Positions 1 to 6,083 of a DNA stretch of 13,849 nucleotides are shown here, in pieces. Under the pieces are notes generated by a model that made no database searches, had not been told where the DNA came from, and saw nothing but the letters and a program-made list of their open reading frames with translations. Origin of the DNA: an uncultured Mycoplasmatota bacterium (GTDB taxonomy: Bacteria; Bacillota_I; Bacilli_A; RF39; UBA660); contig CANPBV010000034.1 in NCBI GenBank assembly GCA_947572405.1, forward strand, positions 1 through 13,849. Direction: 5' to 3'. How positions within the stretch are numbered: the first letter of the stretch is position 1; each line of letters opens with the position of its first letter. The position numbers and the translations under genes were made by a program.

Positions 1-209
1 ATAAATACATCATCACATTCTTCAAATAATAAATAGTCATTTCCATTTACTGATAGGATATGAGGTTTAACATAGGCAATATTTGTCCCTTTGATATTTT
101 TTACACATCCACTTGTTAGGTTTGGACTTACTCCTGCAAACCTACATATCATATCAATCTTTCTTTGTAGTTCACTACTAATTTTTAATTCTTTTACTTC
201 TACTTTCAT
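1..209 (-). CDS. Unknown protein, N-terminal 69 codons only (runs off window edge)
   Basis: An open frame begins at ATG 209-207 and stays open to the window edge, so the C-terminus is missing. A Shine-Dalgarno-like GGAAGTGATGAG lies just upstream; the other nearby ATG codons run into a stop. The visible start is MKVEVKELKISSELQRKID, and two cysteines follow (about residues 22 and 35). I do not recognise a family. It lies downstream of tRNA-Arg on the same strand, but the terminator at 241-266 probably separates the two transcripts. Its existence as a gene is inferred from the open frame, the ribosome site and the lack of competing frames. Confidence 0.6.
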   Translation of the reverse strand, partial: MKVEVKELKISSELQRKIDMICRFAGVSPNLTSGCVKNIKGTNIAYVKPHILSVNGNDYLLFEECDDVF

Positions 210-240
210 AAAAAACTCATCACTTCCATTCTTAAATAAC

Positions 241-266
241 AAAAAAACTAGACGGTACTTCTAGTT
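241..266 (-). terminator. Rho-independent terminator after tRNA-Arg
   Basis: A perfect 7-bp stem (AACTAGA / TCTAGTT at 246-252 and 260-266) with a 7-nt loop is followed on the minus strand by a run of T. It lies 46 bases past the tRNA 3' end. A second 6-bp hairpin (280-285 / 293-298) lies between the two. Confidence 0.75.
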
Positions 267-311
267 AATATTTATTACTCTCGAATTAAAAGTTCGAGTT
301 TCCTATCAATC

Positions 312-388
<77 letters not shown>

Positions 389-390
389 AC

Positions 391-410
391 ATTTGTTCAA
401 ACGAACAAAT
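391..410. repeat. Perfect inverted repeat between promoter and tRNA-Arg 5' end
   Basis: ATTTGTTC-AAAC-GAACAAAT is a perfect 8-bp inverted repeat with a 4-base centre, lying between the -10 box and the mature tRNA 5' end. It may be an operator or a hairpin in the 5' leader of the tRNA precursor. It is not followed by a T run on the minus strand, so it is a poor terminator. Confidence 0.6.
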
Positions 411-412
411 AA

Positions 413-441
413 ATTATACAACAAATATATTTTTTATTCAA
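413..441 (-). promoter_or_regulatory. Sigma-A promoter for tRNA-Arg
   Basis: On the minus strand TTGAAT (441-436) and TATAAT (418-413) are separated by 17 bp, a near-consensus vegetative promoter. The -35 box overlaps the last codons of gerM. Transcription would start near 406, inside the inverted repeat at 391-410. Confidence 0.7.
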
Positions 442-1408
442 TAGTTTTTATAACACTTTTATAAATTTCTTCATGCCCTACTGTAAATGATACTGCTTCT
501 ACGTCATAATTATCTCCTACTGATAAACAAATGGTATAAATGACTTCCTCCAATATATTTTTTTCATCAATATCGTTAAAGATATAAGAATTAAATTCCA
601 AATTCATTTGATGATCTGCTTGTTCTGCTTCTAATAATTTCACATTTTGATTTAAAAAACTCATCAAGTTACTATGGTATAATGGAGCTGAGGCAAGTTC
701 ATCAATAATAATATCTATTTTTTCTCTATTGTCATTCGTATATTTTGTGACAGGGACATAATAGATATCATCTTTATATTGATTGACATAATAAATGGTT
801 ACTCCTGTTACTTCTTTACCACTTTTAATGTCATATTCCTTATTAATTCCGAAACTGCGGTCTAGGGTTGAAGGAAGCGTTATTTTTGATTTTGGAAGAT
901 AGTTTAAAATATCTCCTTCCATATAAATGATGACTTTTTCAACCTCATCTATACTTGTTACTGTGTAAACAATAGATTCAATAATCTTTTCTTCTTCTTC
1001 TTTTTTGACATCTTCTAATAATTCTTTTGAAAAATTAACTTTTAAAAGTCCATCCGCATAATTTAAGCTAAGAATCTTAGTATCCGTTGGAATAACTGCT
1101 TTAAAGCCATTGGGAATTTTGCTTTCTCCAGCTCCATCCTTGATTAAAACCTCCAATAGTTCTTTGGCTTTTGTTTCTACTGTTTCGGGATTTTTGGAAA
1201 CTGCTACTTTGGTGCGCGCCAAAAAACCATTTCTATCATAAAGATAAATTGTTTCAGTTATAATTTCCTTATCCACATATTCCAGTTCTGTTTTTATCTT
1301 ATCTTTTAAACTATATGTATTTTCCTTTGGTATTAAATAAATTAGAAATAATGCCATTAAAGCTGCCATAGATACTAAGAATTTTCGAATTGTTAATTTT
1401 TTTAACAT
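434..1408 (-). CDS. gerM: GerM-like sporulation protein with two GerMN domains
   Basis: The 324-residue product has an N-terminal membrane segment (about 11-26) and two GerMN-type domains, about 52-175 and 200-315, each built around a strand pair of the type TIYLYDRNG / TIYYVNQY. In B. subtilis, GerM is needed for spore development and for assembly of the SpoIIIA-SpoIIQ channel between mother cell and forespore. ATG 1408 is preferred over the upstream ATG at 1456 because AGAGGTGG (1420-1413) precedes it and the upstream start lies inside the gerE terminator. There is no lipobox cysteine, so it looks membrane-anchored rather than lipid-anchored, unlike what is known for B. subtilis GerM. It follows gerE, and both belong to the mother-cell programme. 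The family call is firm from domain pattern plus neighbourhood; exact function is by analogy. Confidence 0.85.
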   Translation of the reverse strand: MLKKLTIRKFLVSMAALMALFLIYLIPKENTYSLKDKIKTELEYVDKEIITETIYLYDRNGFLARTKVAVSKNPETVETKAKELLEVLIKDGAGESKIPNGFKAVIPTDTKILSLNYADGLLKVNFSKELLEDVKKEEEEKIIESIVYTVTSIDEVEKVIIYMEGDILNYLPKSKITLPSTLDRSFGINKEYDIKSGKEVTGVTIYYVNQYKDDIYYVPVTKYTNDNREKIDIIIDELASAPLYHSNLMSFLNQNVKLLEAEQADHQMNLEFNSYIFNDIDEKNILEEVIYTICLSVGDNYDVEAVSFTVGHEEIYKSVIKTIE

Positions 1409-1425
1409 GTTTCCACCTCTACCTA

Positions 1426-1433
1426 ATAGTATG
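1426..1433 (-). promoter_or_regulatory. Possible sigma-E/K -10 element for gerM
   Basis: CATACTAT on the minus strand resembles the sigma-E -10 consensus CATACAAT. A poor -35 candidate (GCATTCT) lies about 14 bases upstream within the gerE terminator. The leader would be very short, which lowers confidence, but a separate promoter would explain a terminator between gerE and gerM. Confidence 0.35.
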
Positions 1434-1462
1434 AAAAAAATTGCAAAAGAATGCAATTTTAT
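1434..1462 (-). terminator. Terminator overlapping the gerE stop codon
   Basis: The stem ATTGCA/TGCAAT (1440-1445 / 1452-1457), extended by flanking A-T pairs, is followed on the minus strand by seven T. The structure overlaps the gerE TAA (1461-1459). Confidence 0.7.
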
Positions 1463-1665
1463 AATGAAATTTCGCCAAGTTTTAATAGTTCGACAACAGC
1501 ATTTGCTCTTCCTTTTACTGCAAGTTTCTGCATGACATTAGAAATATGGTTGCGAACTGTTTTCTCACTAATTTTTAACATGGAGGCGATTTCTGAAGTA
1601 TCATAATTACGAATTAGTAATTCAAAAACTTCTTTTTCTCTTTTTGATAAAATATTGTTTTTCAT
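1459..1665 (-). CDS. gerE: GerE, LuxR-type late mother-cell sporulation regulator
   Basis: The 68-residue protein is essentially one LuxR-type helix-turn-helix. The start LSKREKEVFELL, the recognition region SEKTVRNHISNVMQKL and the end VKGRANAVVELLKLGE match B. subtilis GerE (74 residues) almost position by position. In B. subtilis GerE acts with sigma-K to switch coat gene expression late in the mother cell. ATG 1665 is preceded by GTGAGGAG. A sigma-K-like promoter lies upstream (1706-1733), as expected for gerE. It is small because GerE proteins lack the receiver or autoinducer domain of other LuxR proteins, so this is full length. Confidence 0.95.
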   Translation of the reverse strand: MKNNILSKREKEVFELLIRNYDTSEIASMLKISEKTVRNHISNVMQKLAVKGRANAVVELLKLGEISL

Positions 1666-1705
1666 CTTCTCCTCACTTTCAAAGGTGGTTTATCATTCCC
1701 TATAT

Positions 1706-1733
1706 TATTCTATGCTGAAATGCCTTTTTGGTG
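1706..1733 (-). promoter_or_regulatory. Sigma-K-like promoter of gerE
   Basis: CACC (1733-1730) and CATAGAATA (1714-1706), 15 bp apart on the minus strand, fit the sigma-K pattern (-35 AC; -10 CATAnnnTA). gerE of B. subtilis is a sigma-K gene, which supports the call. Confidence 0.65.
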
Positions 1734-1739
1734 AGAAGA

Positions 1740-1770
1740 GAAAAATTCCAAAGCTATTTTTGGAATTTTA
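1740..1770 (-). terminator. Terminator of spoIIIAH
   Basis: An 8-bp stem ATTCCAAA/TTTGGAAT (1745-1752 / 1759-1766) with a 6-base loop is followed on the minus strand by five T. It overlaps the spoIIIAH stop codon (1756-1754). Confidence 0.8.
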
Positions 1771-2272
1771 CAGAAATATATTTTTTACTTTTATATTCCT
1801 CTTGAATACTTCTCATGATGTCATTTGCCAATGCTGTATCATGTTTGTCACTAGAAGCGACAACCCTAATTTGGTCTCCATCGATTTTCACAAATGATTT
1901 TAGTTTAAATTTGGTTTCAATTTTCTTTTCTAATTTTTCTTCTTCCCCTCTGGTCATATTTAATAACTGTAATTTTTCATACGCCTCATTTTTTTCGTCA
2001 CTGGTTGCTTCTACACTAGTAAGAACAATTTGTAAGTCTTCCATATCTTGTTTCATTTGTTCATCTGCTTCTACTCTTAATGCTGTTAAGATTTCACTTT
2101 CTTCTATTTCTACAGAAGCTTTTTTATCATTTGTTTTATTTACTTCTGCTACCTCTTTACCACTTTTATTTTTTGTAACTAACAATTCAGATGGCATTGT
2201 AATATAATACACACTAAGTACCAATATTAAACTGAATAATGTTAAAAACCACAAACTCTTTTTATTAATCAT
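1754..2272 (-). CDS. spoIIIAH: SpoIIIAH-like stage III sporulation protein
   Basis: The 172-residue product starts MINKKSLWFLTLFSLILVLS, with a single membrane segment at about 7-25 ending in VYYIT as in SpoIIIAH. A charged linker follows, then a C-terminal domain (about 60-170) with the ring-building pattern known from the YscJ/FliF relatives (FVKIDGDQIRVVASSDKHDT, then an amphipathic helix). In B. subtilis it sits in the mother-cell membrane and binds forespore SpoIIQ. It is somewhat shorter than the B. subtilis protein (218 residues), mainly in the linker. It stands alone here: no spoIIIAA-AG genes adjoin it, and the strong SD GAGGAGGG (2284-2277) and sigma-E-like promoter serve only this gene. 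Confidence 0.88.
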   Translation of the reverse strand: MINKKSLWFLTLFSLILVLSVYYITMPSELLVTKNKSGKEVAEVNKTNDKKASVEIEESEILTALRVEADEQMKQDMEDLQIVLTSVEATSDEKNEAYEKLQLLNMTRGEEEKLEKKIETKFKLKSFVKIDGDQIRVVASSDKHDTALANDIMRSIQEEYKSKKYISVKFQK

Positions 2273-2300
2273 TTTGTCCCTCCTCTAGTAACTCTATTAC

Positions 2301-2329
2301 AATATATGAAGGGATAACAAAAGTATGAC
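2301..2329 (-). promoter_or_regulatory. Sigma-E-like promoter of spoIIIAH
   Basis: GTCATACT (2329-2322) and CATATATT (2308-2301) are 13 bp apart on the minus strand, close to the sigma-E consensus (TCATATT / CATACAAT). This agrees with early mother-cell expression of spoIIIA genes. The -35 lies immediately past the thrS terminator. Confidence 0.7.
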
Positions 2330-2351
2330 AAAAACAGGAATGTTCCTGTTA
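2328..2351 (-). terminator. Terminator of the T-box/thrS operon
   Basis: AACAGGAA-TG-TTCCTGTT (2333-2350) forms a tight hairpin followed on the minus strand by TTTG. It overlaps the thrS stop codon (2351-2349). Confidence 0.75.
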
Positions 2352-4097
2352 ATTTTTATTCTGGATTTGTTCTTTTATTAGTTTTACAAATTCCTCTTTT
2401 GACAAAGCCTTTGTTTCATTCGTTCCATGTAATCTGTAACTAACAAGTCCCTCTTCCATTTCTTTATCTCCTAAAATAAGAGTATATGGAATTTTCTTTG
2501 TCTGACTTTCTCTCATTTTATAACTTAGTTTTTCCTCTCTACTATCAAGGGAAACGCGAATATTATCCATTTCTAAATATTTTTTAATCTCTTCTGCATA
2601 AGCCAAATGATATTCATTATTAACTGGTACAATATTGATTTGAATTGGCGCTAACCAAAGAGGTAATACACCCTTCGTTTCTTCTATAATATAGGCCATA
2701 AACCGATCTAAAGAACCTAATATAGCTCTATGAAGCACAATTGGTGTTTTCTTAACTCCATCCTTATCAATATATTTTAAATCAAATTTAGCTGGCAAGC
2801 AGAAATCTAATTGACAAGTTGATAAGGTATATTCATTCCCAACTGCTGGTTTTACATTAACATCTAGTTTTGGTCCATAAAAGGCAGCTTCTCCTATTTC
2901 TTCTGTATATTCGATTCCAAGATCCTTTAATACTTCACGCAATCCGTTTTCCGCTTTGTCCCACATTTCATCATCCTGATGATATTTTTCTTTGTCAGCG
3001 GGGTCCCTTAAGGATAACACACATCTATAATCTGTAATTTTAAAGTCTTTATAAACATCAAATATTAAATCCACTACATTTTTAAATTCCTGTTGCATTT
3101 GTTCCGGCGTCACAAATAGATGAGCATCATTTTGACAGAAATGCCTTCCTCTTTCAATTCCCTTTAAGGCACCACTGGCCTCATAACGAAAATCATGGGC
3201 AATTTCTCCAATACGAATTGGTAAGTCTCGATAAGAATGAAGTTTATTTGCATAGATCATCATATGATGAGGACAGTTCATTGGTCTTAAAACGAAAGCT
3301 TCCCCTTCTACTTCCATTGCTGGAAACATGTTTTCTTTATAATGATCCCAATGACCTGAAGTTTTATAAAGTTCTACATTTCCAACACAAGGTGTCATAA
3401 CGTGTAAATATCCTAGTTTTCTTTCCTTTTCTTTGATATAATTTTCTAGTTCTTGCCAAATAATATACCCATTTGGCAAGAACATAGGAAGCCCTCTGCC
3501 TACTAGGTCATCTGTCATAAAAAGTTCTAAGTCTTTTCCAATTTTTCTGTGATCCCTCATTTTTGCTTCTTCTAGCATATTTAAATGCTCTTGCAAATCT
3601 TGTTCACTCTCAAAGCAAATCCCATAAATTCTCTGAAGCATTTTGTTTTTAGCGTCCCCTTTCCAGTAGGCACCACTAAATTTTAAAAGTTTAAAATGCT
3701 TTAATTCCTTTACAGTATCTACATGTGGTCCTCTACAAAGATCTGTAAAATCGCCTTGGGTATAACAAGAGATTGTTCCATCTACCATTCTTGAAATTAA
3801 ATCCATTTTATATGGATCATCATGAAACATTTCCTCTGCCTTTTTTTTAGAAATTTCATGTCTTACAATTCTTTTTCCATCTTTTGCAAGTTTTTTCATT
3901 TCATGTTCAATTTTTGGAAGATCCTCTTCTTTGATTACTTCTTCCCCCAAATCAATATCATAATAAAATCCTTCTTCAATAACTGGTCCTACCCAGAATT
4001 TAGCATCTGGATATAAATGTTTTACTGCTTGCGCAAGTAAATGGGCACAACTGTGATTTAGCTTATTTAATCTCTCATCATTTTTTATTTCTTTCAT
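2349..4097 (-). CDS. thrS: Threonine--tRNA ligase lacking the TGS domain
   Basis: This class II synthetase (582 residues) charges tRNA-Thr. The editing domain comes first, with HSCAH (15-19) and CRGPH (121-125) supplying the HxxxH and CxxxH pair. The catalytic core (about 185-480) carries the zinc ligands C275 (MNCPHH), H326 (NDAHLF) and H456 (VLHRAILGSLDRF). The anticodon-binding domain fills about 485-582. Full-length bacterial ThrS is about 640 residues and begins with a TGS domain; here translation starts directly at the editing domain. The start is secure: GAGGAAAG precedes ATG 4097 and the upstream DNA is occupied by another gene in a different frame. The two genes overlap by 20 bases, so translation may be coupled. 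Expression is controlled by the T-box at 4527-4735. Confidence 0.96.
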   Translation of the reverse strand: MKEIKNDERLNKLNHSCAHLLAQAVKHLYPDAKFWVGPVIEEGFYYDIDLGEEVIKEEDLPKIEHEMKKLAKDGKRIVRHEISKKKAEEMFHDDPYKMDLISRMVDGTISCYTQGDFTDLCRGPHVDTVKELKHFKLLKFSGAYWKGDAKNKMLQRIYGICFESEQDLQEHLNMLEEAKMRDHRKIGKDLELFMTDDLVGRGLPMFLPNGYIIWQELENYIKEKERKLGYLHVMTPCVGNVELYKTSGHWDHYKENMFPAMEVEGEAFVLRPMNCPHHMMIYANKLHSYRDLPIRIGEIAHDFRYEASGALKGIERGRHFCQNDAHLFVTPEQMQQEFKNVVDLIFDVYKDFKITDYRCVLSLRDPADKEKYHQDDEMWDKAENGLREVLKDLGIEYTEEIGEAAFYGPKLDVNVKPAVGNEYTLSTCQLDFCLPAKFDLKYIDKDGVKKTPIVLHRAILGSLDRFMAYIIEETKGVLPLWLAPIQINIVPVNNEYHLAYAEEIKKYLEMDNIRVSLDSREEKLSYKMRESQTKKIPYTLILGDKEMEEGLVSYRLHGTNETKALSKEEFVKLIKEQIQNKN

Positions 4098-4515
4098 GTT
4101 CTTTCCTCTTTTCTTTTACTTTTTTATCTTTCTCTTCATAACCATATTGATCTAATATCTGTTCTAACCTTTTAGCTGCTTTTTCTTTTATCAATGGAAA
4201 CTTGGCTCCACTTGCCAAAAGCCATATACAAGAAACTGGAAAAATATCCATAATGGCATCTAAATAATCAAGCAGAATTGAACCAAAATAATCAACCAAC
4301 TGTTCTCCTAAAGCTTCGCATTCTATTTCTTGCAAATAAGGTTCAGTTTCACGAAAAATCATTTTTGATAGCGAAAGCACATCTAAAAGAGAAAATTCTT
4401 TCTTCATACTTTCTCTAATAGGCAAATATAAAGTTTCTCTTTCTACTAAAGATTTTTGGAGCACCATTGCTCGTAGCGCTTTTATTCTATCCTGTTTTAT
4501 AAAAACAATTTTCAT
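4078..4515 (-). CDS. Unknown 145-residue protein in the T-box/thrS operon
   Basis: I do not recognise a family. The protein is predicted to be mostly helical, with a moderately hydrophobic stretch around 80-105 and a lysine/glutamate-rich tail (about 122-145). It has only two threonines. It is the first gene after the threonine T-box terminator, with GGAAG before ATG 4515, and its 3' end overlaps thrS, so it is produced when charged tRNA-Thr is low. In Bacillus the place before thrS is held by ytxC, a longer protein (about 280 residues); I see no clear resemblance, so positional equivalence is only a guess. The tail may partly be shaped by the overlap with thrS. Confidence 0.75.
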   Translation of the reverse strand: MKIVFIKQDRIKALRAMVLQKSLVERETLYLPIRESMKKEFSLLDVLSLSKMIFRETEPYLQEIECEALGEQLVDYFGSILLDYLDAIMDIFPVSCIWLLASGAKFPLIKEKAAKRLEQILDQYGYEEKDKKVKEKRKEHERNKK

Positions 4516-4526
4516 AATTCTTCCAT

Positions 4527-4735
4527 AAAAAAGCCCCTAGCATAAATTACTAGGAGCGAATTTTCGCGGTACCATCCTTGTTTGTACTTAATTTGAAATA
4601 ACGGTTTTAGCCGGAAATCCTTTTCAGGTTCAGTTCATAGGGAGTAACAAATTAGTCTCTTTGCCTGGCTTTCACCATTCCAAGCTCGCTATCAAAGGGT
4701 TTCTAAAATGCCATGTCCTAATCAAAACATTTATA
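4527..4735 (-). promoter_or_regulatory. T-box riboswitch, threonine specific (specifier ACU)
   Basis: The minus-strand leader holds the T-box core AAGGATGGTACCGCG (4579-4565), the antiterminator side that pairs with uncharged tRNA. It is followed by a terminator with an 8-bp stem GCTCCTAG/CTAGGGGC (4557-4550 / 4540-4533) and six T. The distal stem I motif GCGAGC...GGTGAAAGCC lies at about 4690-4668. Aligned by eye to the B. subtilis glyQS leader, in which six bases separate specifier GGC from GAG, the specifier here is ACU (4645-4643), six bases before GAA, a threonine codon. A second ACU occurs at 4634-4632. The specificity fits thrS downstream. Confidence 0.92.
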
Positions 4736-4740
4736 AATTT

Positions 4741-4768
4741 ATTGTATCACTTTTTTTTTATTTGTCAA
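4741..4768 (-). promoter_or_regulatory. Sigma-A promoter of the T-box/thrS operon
   Basis: TTGACA (4768-4763) and TACAAT (4746-4741) are 16 bp apart, with an A-rich spacer. Transcription would start near 4735, giving a leader of about 220 bases. Confidence 0.85.
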
Positions 4769-4814
4769 CAACCTCTAGCTGATTCTTAAATAAATTATTT
4801 TGGCATAAACAATC

Positions 4815-5858
4815 TTATATTGTTTCAATATTTATTTTATGCGCTAATTTTTCTAACTCCTCTTTTGATATTCCTACAATTTTTGTAATAAAGCTCATAT
4901 CCAGTTTTTCTTTCAACATTTCCTTTGCAATTTCAATTTGTTTTTCTGCTCTTCCTTCTAGTTTTCCTTCCCTTCTTCCCTCTTTTCTACCCTCTTTTCT
5001 ACCCTCTTTTCGTCCTTCTTCTATTCCTTGCTCTTTTCCGTCTCTATATCCTTGATCCAATAAATCCCATTCCTTTCTGTATGAATCCCTGATTTCTGCA
5101 TTCTTACTAACTTCTATTGCTTCATTAATATACTCTTCCATAATAACATGATCCTTTCCTATTTCGAGAGCAGTTTCTATTTCTGGTATTGCGAGAGTTA
5201 ATAAATACCTCTCTTCTTCCGTTAACTTCTCTACTCCACTAGTATACCATTTTTTTACTAAATTTGGTATATAAATTTGAACAACTATCAATTTATCTGT
5301 CAATGCCTCATTTTCACTGTCTTTTAAATAACACACATATTTTATTTTTTCTTTTCCTTTATATGCGAAATTATTGATATTAATTAATAAGCTCTGCCTA
5401 TAATCATATTGTTCTCCTTTTTCTACTAATTTTGAATATAGTCGGTTCATATATTCTATATTTCTTTCTAATGTTTCTACCTTATCATTGGAATTGATTT
5501 CTATATCAATTGCCGAATTATTTACATATGCTACAAAATCTGCTCTTTCTCCTTTTTCTCTTTCCTTTCTTTTATCTAACTCATTTTTACCAAATTGCAA
5601 TGTTTTTAATAATTCTTCATAAGAAATATCTAGGATATAGGATAATAATTTGCAGGCATATTTTTTACGATTCTCGTTTGCAAACATTGTTTTAAACATA
5701 CTATCTGAAAAAATACTAAGCTTTTCCTTTCCTGTCATTTTATCTAATGGTTTCATGGAAATAATATATTTATGGTCTTTATCTGCTCCCTCGCTTTTTT
5801 TCATTGTGTCCCGACTTTTTAAAAATGCTGTTTGATCATTTCTTACTTTTAAAGGCAT
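4815..5858 (-). CDS. Rpn-family PD-(D/E)XK nuclease / putative transposase
   Basis: The 347-residue protein has an N-terminal nuclease domain typical of Rpn (PDDEXK_2) proteins: SMFKTMFA (53-60), D107 in RADF, and E120-I-N122 in DIEIN as the likely catalytic core. A charged C-terminal tract (about 273-303) of repeated EGRK units follows, then a terminal helical segment ending in the SKEELEKL type common in this family. Rpn proteins are reported as recombination-promoting nucleases, and some act in phage defence. ATG 5858 is chosen because AAGGAGAG precedes it and the upstream ATG (5882) lies inside the -10 box. It interrupts the dnaI-to-thrS order seen in Bacillus, which suggests gain by transfer. 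The catalytic third residue is N rather than K or Q, which may or may not impair activity. Confidence 0.82.
   Translation of the reverse strand: MPLKVRNDQTAFLKSRDTMKKSEGADKDHKYIISMKPLDKMTGKEKLSIFSDSMFKTMFANENRKKYACKLLSYILDISYEELLKTLQFGKNELDKRKEREKGERADFVAYVNNSAIDIEINSNDKVETLERNIEYMNRLYSKLVEKGEQYDYRQSLLININNFAYKGKEKIKYVCYLKDSENEALTDKLIVVQIYIPNLVKKWYTSGVEKLTEEERYLLTLAIPEIETALEIGKDHVIMEEYINEAIEVSKNAEIRDSYRKEWDLLDQGYRDGKEQGIEEGRKEGRKEGRKEGRREGKLEGRAEKQIEIAKEMLKEKLDMSFITKIVGISKEELEKLAHKINIETI
4964..5030 (-). repeat. 12-bp in-frame tandem repeat in the Rpn gene
   Basis: Near-identical 12-bp units (minus strand AAAGAGGGTAGA) repeat about three times exactly, with degenerate units on each side, encoding EGRK/EGRR steps. 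Gain or loss of units would alter length without a frameshift. Confidence 0.85.
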
Positions 5859-5880
5859 ATCTATCTCTCCTTTCAAAGGC

Positions 5881-5909
5881 ATCTTAACACTTTCAAAAAG
5901 ACAAGTAAA
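5881..5909 (-). promoter_or_regulatory. Promoter of the Rpn gene
   Basis: TTTACT (5909-5904) and TAAGAT (5886-5881) are 17 bp apart on the minus strand. The start point near 5875 lies just before the SD at 5872-5865, which supports translation from 5858. Confidence 0.6.
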
Positions 5910-6018
5910 ATGTTTATTTTTTAAGATTTATATTTTAAATTCTACAAATTTTAAAATTTATTACAATAATTTAAATTTTTTATATTTTACACTCTCCAAA
6001 AAAATAAAATTTATAGCA

Positions 6019-6046
6019 TAAAAAAATAAAGAAATTCTTTATTTCT
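6019..6046 (-). terminator. AT-rich terminator after dnaI
   Basis: The stem AAATAAAG/CTTTATTT (6024-6031 / 6037-6044) with a 5-base loop is followed on the minus strand by T residues. The stem is weak but rightly placed. The rest of 5887-6083 is extremely AT-rich with nothing else recognisable. Confidence 0.5.
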
Positions 6047-6083
6047 TAAAACATTGACTAAATTTCCTCTATTCAATCATTTT

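Noticed and set aside
280..298. Second tRNA or T-arm fragment near the tRNA-Arg 3' end
   Set aside because: Only a 6-bp hairpin is present; no acceptor or anticodon arm can be drawn.
391..410. SOS (LexA) box at the tRNA-Arg leader
   Set aside because: The half-sites are in the opposite order (GTTC-N4-GAAC), not the Gram-positive GAAC-N4-GTTC pattern.
1409..1456. Upstream ATG for gerM at 1456
   Set aside because: It would begin inside the gerE terminator and lacks a ribosome site; ATG 1408 has AGAGGTGG before it.
1815..2207. Plus-strand 130-codon open frame opposite spoIIIAH
   Set aside because: It is the shadow of a well-supported gene; it has no SD and a serine-rich composition typical of an antisense frame.
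4807..4826. Terminator at the end of the Rpn gene (AAACAAT/ATTGTTT hairpin)
   Set aside because: No T run follows on the minus strand, so termination there is not supported.
4964..5030. CRISPR-like repeats
   Set aside because: The units are 12-bp contiguous in-frame codons with no spacers.
5859..5882. Start of the Rpn gene at ATG 5882
   Set aside because: That ATG overlaps the likely -10 box and has no SD; ATG 5858 follows AAGGAGAG.
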